Of a stretch of 64,000 nucleotides of DNA, positions 19,215 through 28,081 are shown one piece after another (the first letter of the stretch is position 1; every line of letters begins with the position of its first letter). The stretch comes from Chitinasiproducens palmae (GTDB taxonomy: Bacteria; Pseudomonadota; Gammaproteobacteria; Burkholderiales; Burkholderiaceae). The DNA is taken from the NCBI RefSeq assembly GCF_900095735.1, contig NZ_FNLO01000004.1, positions 186,001 to 250,000 on the forward strand, in the 5' to 3' direction. Below the pieces are notes generated by a model that was given only the letters and a program-made list of their open reading frames with translations, had not been told where the DNA came from and did no database searches. A program made the translations under genes and the position numbers.

Positions 19215-20068
19215 AAACCGGCCTCATCGTTGTCCGGCCACCAGCCGGGCATGCCGCTGACCGGCAACGGCAACAGGTCGCGCGGCCTGGCGATGCGCGT
19301 GCCACCGGTCATGCCACCGGTCGCGCCGCCGGGCGTGCCACCAATCGCGTCGGCCAACGCGCAGTCCACCACACGCTGCTGCCGTTCGAGCGGTAACGCG
19401 AAGAAGGCTGACGGCATGGCAAGCGCCGCCGCGTGCGCGGTCAGCGCTTTGTACGGCGCGACGCGCTTTTCCATCAGCGCATGTCCGACCACGAAGACCG
19501 CGATGCGCGTCTGCCACCACTCGCTGCCCGCGGCGAACAGACGGGACCAGTCATGCCCGGCCAGTGCCGCGCGCGCGTCATCGTCCGCATGCGCGAATAC
19601 CAAGCCGTTCTCGTCGAGCAGGGTCAAGGCGTCGCGCAGGCTGCCACGCGACGCGCTCGCAGCGGTCGCAGCGGCTGCATTCGCGATCGCGCTGGCCTGC
19701 GCGGCATTCATCGCTGCCTTGCTGCGCGGCCAGAGGAACCAGGCCAGCGCGCCGAAGGTGTCGTGCAGATTGAGCCGGGTCGGCACCTCGCCGGTCGCCG
19801 CGATATGGGCTTCGTAGGCGCGCCCGGGCGGCAACGCGGCTTGCGGAACGAAGCGCAATGGGCAGGACGTCGCGGTGCGGAGGCCGGCTTGCACGGCCGC
19901 GGCATTGAGGCAGGCGAACCAGCCCGCCGCGCCGTCACGCAAGCTGTCACGCCAGACGCTGGCACGCGCCTGATGAACGCGCAAGGCGGGATCGTGCCAG
20001 TCGATCGCGTCGAGCGCCGCCGCCAGGGCGGCGGCCTGCCGTTGCTCGGCACCCGCCGCGCCGCGCAC
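19169..20068 (-). CDS. DUF3025 domain-containing protein
   Basis: A 299-residue protein of unknown function that directly follows pyrC, as in related Burkholderiaceae. The proposed GTG at 20068 lies two bases after the pyrC stop; the frame is open further upstream inside pyrC, but that part is shadow. The visible core includes LNLHDTFGALAWFLWPRSKAA, a segment typical of DUF3025, and HALMEKRVAPYKALTAHA. Near residue 265 is a Gly/Thr-rich low-complexity insert (GGTPGGATGGMTGGT). Its last 46 bp overlap the convergent GntR gene. No function can be assigned. Confidence 0.75.
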   Translation of the reverse strand: MRGAAGAEQRQAAALAAALDAIDWHDPALRVHQARASVWRDSLRDGAAGWFACLNAAAVQAGLRTATSCPLRFVPQAALPPGRAYEAHIAATGEVPTRLNLHDTFGALAWFLWPRSKAAMNAAQASAIANAAAATAASASRGSLRDALTLLDENGLVFAHADDDARAALAGHDWSRLFAAGSEWWQTRIAVFVVGHALMEKRVAPYKALTAHAAALAMPSAFFALPLERQQRVVDCALADAIGGTPGGATGGMTGGTRIARPRDLLPLPVSGMPGWWPDNDEAGFYDDVTVFRPLRRAD

Positions 20069-20070
20069 AA

Positions 20071-21144
20071 TCAGCCCAGCCGCCAGGCCAGCGCCTCGCC
20101 ACCGCCCAGCGGCACGATCGGCGTGCCCGCCGCGTCGAACTCGGCCGGCACGGTCCACGCTTCACGTTTCAACGTGATGGTTTCCGCGCTGCGCGGCAAG
20201 CCGTAGAAATCGGCGCCGTGAAAGCTGGCGAAGCCTTCCAGGCGGTCGAGTGCGCCGGCCTCGTCGAAAGCCTGCGCGTACAGTTCGACCGCGTGCAGCG
20301 CGGTATAGCAGCCGGCGCAACCGCACGCGTGCTCCTTCAGACCCTTCGCGTGCGGCGCGCTGTCCGTGCCGAGGAAGAAACGGGGGTTGCCCGAGGTCGC
20401 CGCGGCCACCAGCGCCTGCCGATGCACCTCGCGCTTCAAGACCGGCAGGCAGTAATAGTGCGGCCGCAGGCCACCGGTGAAGATGGCGTTGCGGTTATAC
20501 AGCAGGTGGTGCGCGGTGATCGTCGCACCGATCGGCGCACCGCCCGCCTCGCTGACGTACTGCGCCGCCTGACGCGTGGTGATGTGCTCGAACACCACCT
20601 TGAGGCCGGGCCGGCGCGCGCGCAGCGGGATCAGCACGCGCTCGATGAAGGCTTCCTCGCGATCGAACACGTCGACCGCGGCATCGGTGACTTCGCCGTG
20701 CAGCAGCAGCGGCAGGCCACGCGCCTCCATCTCGGCGAGTGCCGCGTCGCACTTCGCGAGATCGGTCACGCCGGCGTCCGAGTTGGTCGTCGCGCCCGCC
20801 GGATACAGCTTCACGCCGTGCACGAAACCGGCATCGCAGGCCCGGCGGATCTCGTCGGCGCTGGTGTTGTCGGTCAGGTAGAGCGTCATCAACGGCTCGA
20901 AGCGGCTACCGGCCGGCAACGCGGCCAGGATGCGCTGCCGATAGGCGGCGGCCTGCTCGGTCGTCGTCACCGGCGGTTTCAGATTCGGCATCACGATGGC
21001 CCGGCCGAACTGGCGGGCCGAGTGCGGCAATACCGCCTGCAGCATCGCGCCGTCGCGCAGGTGGAGGTGCCAGTCGTCGGGACGGGCCAGCGTGAGTTCG
21101 CGCGTGGCGGCCTGATTCGAAGTCTGCTCGGTTGTAGCGTTCAT
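20071..21144 (-). CDS. pyrC: Dihydroorotase
   Basis: A 357-residue zinc amidohydrolase that cyclises carbamoyl aspartate to dihydroorotate in pyrimidine synthesis. It is of the E. coli PyrC class. Metal ligands are seen in PDDWHLHLRDG (HxH), the carboxylated Lys in VHGVKLYPAGATTNSDAGV, His in LLLHGEVTD, His in VVFEHITT, and Asp in FFLGTDSAPH. Start MNATTEQTSNQAATRELTLA precedes the conserved block by about 20 residues. It leads a two-gene unit with the DUF3025 gene. Confidence 0.96.
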   Translation of the reverse strand: MNATTEQTSNQAATRELTLARPDDWHLHLRDGAMLQAVLPHSARQFGRAIVMPNLKPPVTTTEQAAAYRQRILAALPAGSRFEPLMTLYLTDNTSADEIRRACDAGFVHGVKLYPAGATTNSDAGVTDLAKCDAALAEMEARGLPLLLHGEVTDAAVDVFDREEAFIERVLIPLRARRPGLKVVFEHITTRQAAQYVSEAGGAPIGATITAHHLLYNRNAIFTGGLRPHYYCLPVLKREVHRQALVAAATSGNPRFFLGTDSAPHAKGLKEHACGCAGCYTALHAVELYAQAFDEAGALDRLEGFASFHGADFYGLPRSAETITLKREAWTVPAEFDAAGTPIVPLGGGEALAWRLG

Positions 21145-21357
21145 GGGGAATGCGGTGTCATGTGGGGCCGCCGGACGCCCGCGCCACGGCGAGGTGGTGG
21201 GCAGGGGCGCCGAGATCGGCGTAAGTATCGCAAAATGCTATGCTTGGTGTCGGATCTTTCTCATGTGCGCCGTTGCGCGATGCGGCCGGGCCACGCCGCC
21301 GCTTCACGCTGGCCGGGCACCGGCACCGACCGGGTCTCGTCGACCGTCTCCACCATC

Positions 21358-22212
21358 ATGTGTCAACTGCTCGGACTGAACTGCGCAGCACCGACCGACG
21401 TCAACTTCTCGTTCAGCGGCTTCGCGGAGCGCGGCGGCAACACGGACCATCACGCCGACGGCTGGGGTATCGCGTTCTTCGAGGACAAGGCGTGCCGCCT
21501 GTTCATCGATCATGAATCGTCGGCCACCTCGCCGGTCGCCGAAATGGTCAAGCGCTATCCGATCAAGTCGCGCAACACCATTGCGCACATCCGGCGCGCG
21601 ACGCAGGGCGGTCCGCTGCTGGAGAACTGCCACCCGTTCATGCGCGAATGCTGGGGCCGTCACTGGATCTTCGCGCACAACGGCGATCTGCACGATTTCG
21701 CGCCAACACTCGGCGACCACTACCGCCCGGTCGGCACGACCGACAGCGAACGCGCGTTCTGCCTGCTGATGGAGAGCCTGCGGGCCCGCTTCGACGGCGC
21801 CGAACCGTCGCTCGACGCGATCTTCGACGCGCTGGCCGACGTGACGAATGAAATCGGCCGCCACGGCATTTTCAACTTCCTGCTGTCGAACGGCCAGGCG
21901 TTGTTCGCCTACTGCTCGACGCGCCTGCATTATCTGGTGCGCCGCTGGCCCTTCTCCACCGCGCACCTGATCGACGCGGACATGTCGATCGACTTTGCAC
22001 GCTACACCACGCCCGAAGATCGGGTGGCCGTGATCGCAACCCAGCCGTTGACCGACGACGAGGTCTGGACGACCTGCGAACCCGGCGAACTGCTGATGTT
22101 CCGCGACGGCGAGGTGGCGCGGCAGACGATCGTGCCAGTGCCGGAAGCGGTGCTCGAACGCGCCCGCGCCGGCTGCCCGAGCGGCGACCGTCCGCGCACG
22201 GCGACCGTCTAG
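21358..22212 (+). CDS. Class II glutamine amidotransferase (YafJ-like)
   Basis: A 284-residue Ntn-type amidotransferase. The nucleophile is Cys2, exposed after Met removal (MCQLLGLNC). Family features are NTDHHADGWGIAFFED, NTIAHIRRATQGG, and WIFAHNGDLHDF. This is a stand-alone glutaminase domain as in E. coli YafJ; the acceptor substrate is unknown. The ATG at 21358 is fixed by the catalytic Cys. It is divergent from pyrC; TATGCT just upstream, near 21239, may be a -10. The gene ends 64 bp from the convergent gltL stop. Confidence 0.9.
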   Translation: MCQLLGLNCAAPTDVNFSFSGFAERGGNTDHHADGWGIAFFEDKACRLFIDHESSATSPVAEMVKRYPIKSRNTIAHIRRATQGGPLLENCHPFMRECWGRHWIFAHNGDLHDFAPTLGDHYRPVGTTDSERAFCLLMESLRARFDGAEPSLDAIFDALADVTNEIGRHGIFNFLLSNGQALFAYCSTRLHYLVRRWPFSTAHLIDADMSIDFARYTTPEDRVAVIATQPLTDDEVWTTCEPGELLMFRDGEVARQTIVPVPEAVLERARAGCPSGDRPRTATV

Positions 22213-22276
22213 CCCGCCGCGCCCGCTCACCGCTGGCGGCGCGGGCCCCGCTGGGCACCGCGCCGGCGGTGTCGCC

Positions 22277-23002
22277 TCAGTGCAGGATTTTCGCGAGGAA
22301 GTCTTTCGCGCGGTCTGACTTCGGATTTTCGAAGAAGGCGTCCTTGCGGTCGTCCTCGACGATCAAGCCGCGGTCCATGAAAATCACCCGATGCGCGACC
22401 TTCTTCGCGAAGCCCATTTCGTGGGTCACGCACATCATCGTCATGCCTTCCTGCGCCAGCTCGACCATCACGTCGAGCACTTCGTTGATCATCTCCGGAT
22501 CGAGCGCCGAGGTCGGTTCATCGAACAGCATGGCGATCGGGTCCATCGACAGCGCGCGGGCGATCGCGACGCGCTGCTGCTGGCCGCCGGAGAGCTGGCC
22601 CGGAAACTTGTCGGCATGCGCTCGCAGGCCGACGCGATCGAGCAGCTTCAGGCCCTTGGCCGTCGCCTCGTCACGGCCGCGGCCGAGCACCTTGATCTGG
22701 GCCAGCGTCAGGTTCTGCACGATCGACAGGTGCGGGAACAGCTCGAAATGCTGGAACACCATGCCGACACGCGAGCGCAGCTTCGACAGATTGGTCTTGC
22801 GGTCGGTTACCGACACGCCGTCGATCGTGATGCTGCCTTGCTGGATCGGCTCCAGACCGTTGACGGTCTTGATCAGCGTCGACTTGCCCGAACCCGACGG
22901 GCCGCATACGACGACCACCTCGCCCTTCTTGACCTCGGTCGTGCAGTCGGTCAGCACCTGGAAGCTGCCGTACCACTTCGAAACGTTGTTCAGTTGAATC
23001 AT
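22277..23002 (-). CDS. gltL: Glutamate/aspartate ABC transporter, ATP-binding protein
   Basis: A 241-residue ATPase of the polar amino acid uptake family. Walker A is [12 protein letters not shown], the signature is [15 protein letters not shown], Walker B is [13 protein letters not shown], and the H-loop is [10 protein letters not shown]. It overlaps gltK by 4 bp and is the last gene of gltI-gltJ-gltK-gltL. It powers uptake through GltJK. No U-tract terminator was seen in the 64-bp gap to the convergent amidotransferase. Confidence 0.93.
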   Translation of the reverse strand: MIQLNNVSKWYGSFQVLTDCTTEVKKGEVVVVCGPSGSGKSTLIKTVNGLEPIQQGSITIDGVSVTDRKTNLSKLRSRVGMVFQHFELFPHLSIVQNLTLAQIKVLGRGRDEATAKGLKLLDRVGLRAHADKFPGQLSGGQQQRVAIARALSMDPIAMLFDEPTSALDPEMINEVLDVMVELAQEGMTMMCVTHEMGFAKKVAHRVIFMDRGLIVEDDRKDAFFENPKSDRAKDFLAKILH

Positions 23003-23679
23003 CTTGCCGTCCTCTTTTGCATCTTTTTGACGAGTGCCGACGCGAGCACGCAGATTACGAAATAGCAGGCGCCCGCGAACAGGATCATCTCGACGGTGGT
23101 GCCGTCACGATCGCCGACGTTGGTCGCGGTGCGGAAGAAATCGGCGAGGCCGATCACGTAGACCAGCGAGGTGTCCTGGAACAGCACCACGCCCTGCGTC
23201 AGCAGCAGCGGCACCATCGCGCGCAGCGCCTGCGGCAGGATCACCAGGCGCATCGCCTGCGCGTAGTTCATGCCCAGCGCGAACGCCGCGTTGACCTGTC
23301 CGCGCGACACGCTCTGCACGCCGGCGCGGATGATCTCCGAGTAGTACGCCGCCTCGAACAGCGCGAACGCCGTCATTGCCGACGCCAGCCGAATGTCGAT
23401 CGTGGGCGACAGGCCCAGCACCGACTGCAGGAACTGCGGCACGATCAGGAAGAACCACAGCAGCACCATCACCAGCGGAATCGAGCGGAAGAAGGTGACG
23501 TACAGCGATGCGAACCAGACGAGGGGCTTGACCGGCGACAGCCGCATCAAGGCCAGCAGCGTCCCCCACACAATGCCGACGACGATCGCCAGCACCGTGA
23601 TTTCCAGGGTGATCAGAAAGCCGCTCCAGAGCGCCGGCATCGCGCCCGGGATCGAGCTCCAGTCGAAATGATGCATCAC
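22999..23679 (-). CDS. gltK: Glutamate/aspartate ABC transporter, permease
   Basis: A 226-residue inner-membrane subunit with about five helices. It has the His/Glu/Gln/Arg/opine permease family loop that docks on the ATPase: [20 protein letters not shown], the EAA motif. [19 protein letters not shown] is typical of GltK. It overlaps gltJ and gltL by 4 bp each, so the three are translationally coupled. Confidence 0.92.
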   Translation of the reverse strand: MMHHFDWSSIPGAMPALWSGFLITLEITVLAIVVGIVWGTLLALMRLSPVKPLVWFASLYVTFFRSIPLVMVLLWFFLIVPQFLQSVLGLSPTIDIRLASAMTAFALFEAAYYSEIIRAGVQSVSRGQVNAAFALGMNYAQAMRLVILPQALRAMVPLLLTQGVVLFQDTSLVYVIGLADFFRTATNVGDRDGTTVEMILFAGACYFVICVLASALVKKMQKRTAR

Positions 23680-24416
23680 TTGCCTCCGATATAGCCGGGC
23701 AGCCGGGTCTTGCGTTCGACCCAGCGCATGAAGAACATGACGACGGCGTTGATGATGAAATACGCGATGGTCACCGCGATGAACGACTCATAGGCCTGCG
23801 CGGTGTAGTCGACGAGCTGACGCGCCTGCGCCGACAGTTCCAGCAGACCGATGGTCGAGGCCACCGCCGAGTTCTTGAACACGTTCAGGAACTCCGAGGT
23901 CATCGGCGGCACGATCACCCGGTAGGCGTTCGGCATCAGGATGTAGCGGTATGTCTGCGGCAGCGTGAAGCCGAGCGCCAGACCCGCGGCACGCTGGCCG
24001 ACCGGCAACGACATGATGCCCGAGCGCACTTGCTCGCAGACCCGCGCGCCGGTGAACAATCCCAGGCAGACGACGGCCGACGAGAAGAACTGAATGTTCG
24101 GCGGCAGTTGCTTGAAACCGTTGCCGAGCGCCGGCGGCAACATTTCGGGTATCACCAGATACCAGATGAAGAATTGCACGATCAACGGGATGTTCCGGAA
24201 GATCGCGACGTAGACGGTTCCTACCGCGCGCGCGAATGCGCCCGGCAGCGTTCTCAGTATCCCGAAGAAGGAGCCGACGACCAGCGCGATGATCCAGGCG
24301 GCCAGCGACAGTTCGATGGTGACGAGAAAGCCGGATGCGAGCCAGCCGAGATAGGTGGTCGGTTCACCGGTCGAAACGGGGCTGGTCAGGACACCCCAGT
24401 TCCATTGGTAAGCCAT
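23676..24416 (-). CDS. gltJ: Glutamate/aspartate ABC transporter, permease
   Basis: A 246-residue partner permease with the EAA loop [20 protein letters not shown] and [20 protein letters not shown]. The ATG at 24416 ([10 protein letters not shown]) is chosen; the frame extends to 24494, but that part runs through the intergenic hairpins and is unlike the family. It lies 123 bp after gltI. Two hairpins in between probably tune the binding-protein to permease ratio. Confidence 0.93.
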   Translation of the reverse strand: MAYQWNWGVLTSPVSTGEPTTYLGWLASGFLVTIELSLAAWIIALVVGSFFGILRTLPGAFARAVGTVYVAIFRNIPLIVQFFIWYLVIPEMLPPALGNGFKQLPPNIQFFSSAVVCLGLFTGARVCEQVRSGIMSLPVGQRAAGLALGFTLPQTYRYILMPNAYRVIVPPMTSEFLNVFKNSAVASTIGLLELSAQARQLVDYTAQAYESFIAVTIAYFIINAVVMFFMRWVERKTRLPGYIGGK

Positions 24417-24433
24417 AGACGACTCCATATAGA

Positions 24434-24514
24434 AAACGGAAGGCGGGCCTTCCGTTTCGTCAAGCAATAATCGCGAACCGCCCGTGACCGGCACGGGGCC
24501 GGTACGGGCGGTTC
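24434..24514 (-). terminator. two hairpins between gltI and gltJ, probable partial terminator/mRNA stabiliser
   Basis: Read on the minus strand after the gltI stop, the first inverted repeat (24514-24475) has GAACCGCCCGT arms and an inner ACCGGC/GCCGGT stem. The second (24457-24434) has AAACGGAAGG arms, a 4-nt loop, and ends in TTTTCTAT. The second resembles a weak intrinsic terminator. In periplasmic-binding-protein operons such structures usually leave more of the binding-protein mRNA; that role here is inferred. Confidence 0.7.
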
Positions 24515-24539
24515 AGACTGCGTGCGGCTGCAGCGAGGT

Positions 24540-25436
24540 TCAGTCAAGCGCCTTGTCGTTGGGCGACTTGAACAGCGCCTTCATGTCGTCGCTCATCGCG
24601 AAGTCGAGATTCAGCCCCTTCGGCGGAATCGGCGACTGGAACCACTTTGCGTACATCTTCGCGCCTTCGCCCGAGGTCTGGACCTTGGCGATCGCGTCGT
24701 CGACCACCGCCTTGAAGGCCGGATCGTTCTTGCGGATCATACAGCCATAGGCTTCACGCGACTGCGGCTTGCCGACGATGACGAAATCGCCCGGCTTCTT
24801 GGCCTTCGCGCGTTCGCCGGCGAGCAGCGCATCGTCCATCATGAACGCGGCGGCACGGCCCGTTTCGAGCGTCAGGAACGCATCGCCGTGGTCCTTCGCG
24901 CTGATGATGTTCATGCCCAGGTTCTGGTCCTGGTTCATCTTGCGCAGCAGACGCTCCGAGGTCGTGCCCGCGGTCGTCACGACCGTCTTGCCCTTCAGGT
25001 CCGGGAAGTCCTTGATGCCCGAATCCTTCTTGGTCATCAGGCGCGTGCCGATGATGAACAGCGTGTCGGAGAAGTCGACCTGCTTCTGACGTTCCAGATT
25101 GTTGGTCGTCGAACCGCACTCGATGTCCACCGTGCCGTTCAGCACGAGCGGAATACGGTTCTGCGACGTGACCGGCGTCAGCTTGACCTGCACGTTCTGG
25201 TTGCCGAGCTTCGCCTTGACGGCCTCGACGACCTTCAGCGCATATTCATGCGAGTAGCCGATCACGCGTTGCTGATCGTCGTAATACGAGAAAGGAATCG
25301 ATGACTCGCGGTGTCCAACCGAGATGACACCCGAATCCTTGATCTTCTTGAGCGTGCCGCTGTCCTGCGCGTGCGCCGTCCCCGTAGCGATCGCGCCCAG
25401 CGCGATCAACGCCACCACCCCTTTCTTCAGCATCAT
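24540..25436 (-). CDS. gltI: Glutamate/aspartate periplasmic binding protein
   Basis: A 298-residue solute-binding protein. The signal peptide has Lys at 4-5, a hydrophobic core (VVALIALGAIATG) and a cleavage site after AHA (residue 23). The mature start QDSGTLKKIKDSGVISVGHR is typical of GltI/PBP family 3, followed by SIPFSYYDDQQRVIGYS. Two adjacent ATGs (25436, 25433) both give MLKK. A good AGAAGGAGC ribosome-binding site precedes them. TACACT (25476-25471) is a plausible -10, the -35 is poor. It is first in the operon. Confidence 0.94.
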   Translation of the reverse strand: MMLKKGVVALIALGAIATGTAHAQDSGTLKKIKDSGVISVGHRESSIPFSYYDDQQRVIGYSHEYALKVVEAVKAKLGNQNVQVKLTPVTSQNRIPLVLNGTVDIECGSTTNNLERQKQVDFSDTLFIIGTRLMTKKDSGIKDFPDLKGKTVVTTAGTTSERLLRKMNQDQNLGMNIISAKDHGDAFLTLETGRAAAFMMDDALLAGERAKAKKPGDFVIVGKPQSREAYGCMIRKNDPAFKAVVDDAIAKVQTSGEGAKMYAKWFQSPIPPKGLNLDFAMSDDMKALFKSPNDKALD

Positions 25437-25553
25437 GTGTAACGTGCTCCTTCTCGTTGGAAACGGCGCTAGTGTACCAAGACAAATCTGCAAAAACCGT
25501 TGTTTGTTGGCTTGTCGAAAACACCGATAGCCTGCGTCGGGATGCCGCATGGG

Positions 25554-25589
25554 AAAACGCCCCTCCCGCGCACTGCGCGGGAGGGGCGT
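25554..25589 (-). terminator. intrinsic terminator after gdhA
   Basis: On the minus strand a 16-bp stem (ACGCCCCTCCCGCGCA paired with its complement, 1-nt centre) is followed by TTTTCCC. It begins 28 bp after the gdhA stop and separates gdhA from gltI. Confidence 0.85.
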
Positions 25590-25617
25590 CGCCCTTCGAG
25601 GAAGCCGGCTCGCTCGC

Positions 25618-26904
25618 TCAGGGGTACAGGCCGCGCAGCTCGCGCGCCTGCAGGATGCGGGTACAGGCGACGATGTAGGCGGCGGTCCGCATCGAGACCG
25701 ATTTCTCCTGGGAAACCTGCCAGACGCTCGCGAACGCGTCGCGCATGATGCGCTCCAGGCGGGCATTGATCTCTTCCTCGGACCAGAAGAAGCTCGAGAA
25801 GTCCTGCACCCACTCGAAGTAGCTGACCGTCACGCCGCCGGCATTCGCGACGACGTCCGGCACGACCAGCGTGCCGCTTTCACGCAGGATGTCGTCGGCC
25901 TTCGGCGTGGTCGGGCCGTTCGCGCCCTCGACGACGATGCGCGTGCGGATGTCGCCCGCGTTGCGCTCGGTGATCTGGCCTTCGAGCGCCGCCGGGATCA
26001 GGATGTCGGATTCGATCTTCCAGAACTGGTCGTGGTCGTCCAACGCCTCGGCGCCCTCGAAGCTCTTCACGCCGCCAGTGCGTTGCACGTGTTCGAGCAA
26101 GGCGTGGGCATCGATGCCGCCCGGCTGGTACAGCGTGCCGGTATGGTCCTGCACCGCGATCACCTTTGCGCCCGCCTCCTGGAACAGACGCGCCGCGATG
26201 CCGCCGACGTTGCCGAAGCCCTGCACCGCGATGCGCGCGCCCTTCAGGTCGAGGCCGATCTTCTCAGCCGCTTGCGAACCGACCACGAAGACGCCACGCC
26301 CCGTCGCGTCGCGACGGCCTAGGCTGCCACCCAGCGTGATCGGCTTGCCGGTCACCACGCCGGTCGCGGTCTGCCCGGTGTTCATCGAATAGGTGTCCAT
26401 CATCCACGCCATCACCTGCTCGTTGGTGTTGACGTCCGGCGCCGGAATATCCTTGTTCGGCCCGATGATGACGTTGATTTCGCTGGTGTAGCGGCGCGTC
26501 ATGCGCTCCAGCTCGCCGCGCGACAGGGTGCGCGGGTCGACGCGGATGCCGCCCTTGGCACCGCCGTACGGCACGTTGACCGTGGCGTTCTTGATCGACA
26601 TCCAGGCTGCCAGCGACATGACTTCCGACAGCGTCACGTCCTGGTGATACCGCACCCCGCCCTTGCCAGGACCGCGCGACACGTTGTGTTGCACGCGGTA
26701 TCCCTCGAAGTGGGCGATCGCTCCGTTGTCGAGTTCGATCGGCACGTCCACCACGAGGATGCGCTTGGGCCGCTTCAACGTTTCAAGCCAGCGGCTCAAC
26801 GAGCCGAGATGCGGTGCGACCCGGTCGATCTGCTCCAGATAGCTCGCCCAGGGGCCGAGGTCTTCGCTGTTCAGATAGGACGGGATCGCGTGGCCAGAAG
26901 CCAT
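25618..26904 (-). CDS. gdhA: Glutamate dehydrogenase (Glu/Leu/Phe/Val dehydrogenase family)
   Basis: A 428-residue dehydrogenase interconverting glutamate and 2-oxoglutarate plus ammonia. The catalytic Lys is in [13 protein letters not shown]; substrate Lys is in [12 protein letters not shown]; the nucleotide fold is [17 protein letters not shown]. Length and sequence resemble the catabolic NAD-type enzyme of Burkholderia rather than the NADP-type of E. coli; the cofactor is inferred. It starts [20 protein letters not shown] with a TGGAGA ribosome-binding site. It has its own promoter with a LysR-type box, and lies next to the glutamate/aspartate transporter genes, suggesting glutamate catabolism. 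Confidence 0.92.
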   Translation of the reverse strand: MASGHAIPSYLNSEDLGPWASYLEQIDRVAPHLGSLSRWLETLKRPKRILVVDVPIELDNGAIAHFEGYRVQHNVSRGPGKGGVRYHQDVTLSEVMSLAAWMSIKNATVNVPYGGAKGGIRVDPRTLSRGELERMTRRYTSEINVIIGPNKDIPAPDVNTNEQVMAWMMDTYSMNTGQTATGVVTGKPITLGGSLGRRDATGRGVFVVGSQAAEKIGLDLKGARIAVQGFGNVGGIAARLFQEAGAKVIAVQDHTGTLYQPGGIDAHALLEHVQRTGGVKSFEGAEALDDHDQFWKIESDILIPAALEGQITERNAGDIRTRIVVEGANGPTTPKADDILRESGTLVVPDVVANAGGVTVSYFEWVQDFSSFFWSEEEINARLERIMRDAFASVWQVSQEKSVSMRTAAYIVACTRILQARELRGLYP

Positions 26905-26932
26905 GAAAGTCTCCAGGAATTAGGGAAACCTC

Positions 26933-26961
26933 ACTTTAGGCAAGCCATAAACAACCTGCAA
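26933..26961 (-). promoter_or_regulatory. gdhA promoter
   Basis: On the minus strand TTGCAG (26961-26956) is separated by 17 bp from TAAAGT (26938-26933). The start is predicted near 26926, 22 nt before the ATG. Confidence 0.72.
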
Positions 26962-26982
26962 ATGCCGTGTTTTCATTCCGCC

Positions 26983-26997
26983 ATGCTTTTTTTGCAT
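26983..26997. promoter_or_regulatory. LysR-type regulator box (T-N11-A) upstream of gdhA
   Basis: ATGC-TTTTTTT-GCAT is an interrupted palindrome matching the T-N11-A rule for LysR-type regulators. Its centre (26990) is about 64 bp upstream of the predicted gdhA start, the classical position of a LysR recognition site. The adjacent LysR gene is the natural candidate, but another family member could bind. Confidence 0.65.
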
Positions 26998-27111
26998 AGC
27001 GTACCGAAGGGCTTAATCCGGCTGTCAGTAGTGGCGCGAGCGGGACGCCGTCGACTGGCCGCGGACGCACGATCGAGTGCTACCGCGACCGCCCGACACG
27101 CACCACGGCGT

Positions 27112-28077
27112 TCAGTCGGCCGGCTTTCGCGCCGCGTCCGCCACCTGCGCGCAGGCCGCCTGCCAGACGCGTTCGATGAGTGCGTCGCGGCGCTGTCCAT
27201 CCGCGTGGGGACCGTCGCGTTCGGCGCCGAGTTTGTCGCGATAGAGACGAATGTCCATCGTCACGCTCAGCGCCGGCCTGCCGAGCGGCAGCAGACGGCC
27301 GCGATCCACCGCCTGTGCAGCGGCGCTGTCCGGCAGGAACGCAATGCCGTGCCCGGCCAGCGCCATCTCCTTGAGGCCCTCGGCCATGTCGGTCTCGTAG
27401 ATCTTGTGCAGGGTCAGCGGCGGGACGGCGCGCGCGATCACATATTCAGTCATCCGCCCAAGATAGGCGTTCGCCGAATAGGCGAGATACGGTGTCGACG
27501 CGTCGCCGTCGAGCGCCAGCAGCGCGCTGCCGCTCGCATCGCTGGCCACGTAGGGCCGCAGCGCCTCGGTGCCCAGCACGATGCTTTCGTAGCGCGCCGG
27601 ATCGAGCGCGATCGGTTGGCTCGGATGGTGATACGCCATCATCAGGTCGCAGCCCCCCTCGACCAGCGCGATGGCGGCATCGTGGACGTTGAGCGCGCGC
27701 AAGCGCGCATGCAGCGGCTGCTCGCCGATCGCCCGTTCGATCGCATGCAGCCAGTGCGGCATGAAAGTGAGTGACAGCGTGTGCGGCACCGCGAATTCGA
27801 TCGTGCTCTCCGAGGCGCCAGCCTTGCTGCGCAACAACAGACGCGCCTCGCGCGCCTGGCTGAGGATGGTCAGCGCCTGGGCGTGGAAGATTTCACCCGC
27901 TTCGGTGAGCCGGGTGGGAAACACCGAGCGGTCGATCAGCTCGGCCCCGACCCACGATTCCAACGCCTGGATCCGGCGCGAGAAGGCCGGCTGGGTGATG
28001 TGCCGCAACGCCGCCGAACGGCTGAAGCTGTGCGTTTCCGCCAGCGAAACGAAGTCTTCGAGCCACTTGGTTTCCAT
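27112..28077 (-). CDS. LysR-family transcriptional regulator
   Basis: A 321-residue regulator. The helix-turn-helix is in the first 60 residues (SFSRSAALRHITQPAFSRRI, then LESWVGAELIDR). A periplasmic-binding-like effector domain occupies about 90-300. The start METKWLEDFVSLAETHSFS resembles the HypT/YjiE group, but I would not name it on that. The ATG at 28077 lies 4 bp after the ABC transporter gene stop, so the two are co-transcribed; gdhA follows downstream on the same strand with a LysR box. Regulation of gdhA is the simplest hypothesis. Confidence 0.88.
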   Translation of the reverse strand: METKWLEDFVSLAETHSFSRSAALRHITQPAFSRRIQALESWVGAELIDRSVFPTRLTEAGEIFHAQALTILSQAREARLLLRSKAGASESTIEFAVPHTLSLTFMPHWLHAIERAIGEQPLHARLRALNVHDAAIALVEGGCDLMMAYHHPSQPIALDPARYESIVLGTEALRPYVASDASGSALLALDGDASTPYLAYSANAYLGRMTEYVIARAVPPLTLHKIYETDMAEGLKEMALAGHGIAFLPDSAAAQAVDRGRLLPLGRPALSVTMDIRLYRDKLGAERDGPHADGQRRDALIERVWQAACAQVADAARKPAD

Positions 28078-28081
28078 CGTC

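Noticed and set aside
20218-21357. Long + strand frame through pyrC that joins the class II amidotransferase gene
   Set aside because: It is antisense to pyrC and Arg/Gln-rich without domain motifs. The real gene begins at 21358, where the catalytic Cys2 must follow the first Met.
27112-28077. Naming the LysR regulator as the hypochlorite sensor HypT
   Set aside because: Only the N-terminal METKWL start resembles it. The context (gdhA, ABC exporter) does not support the name.
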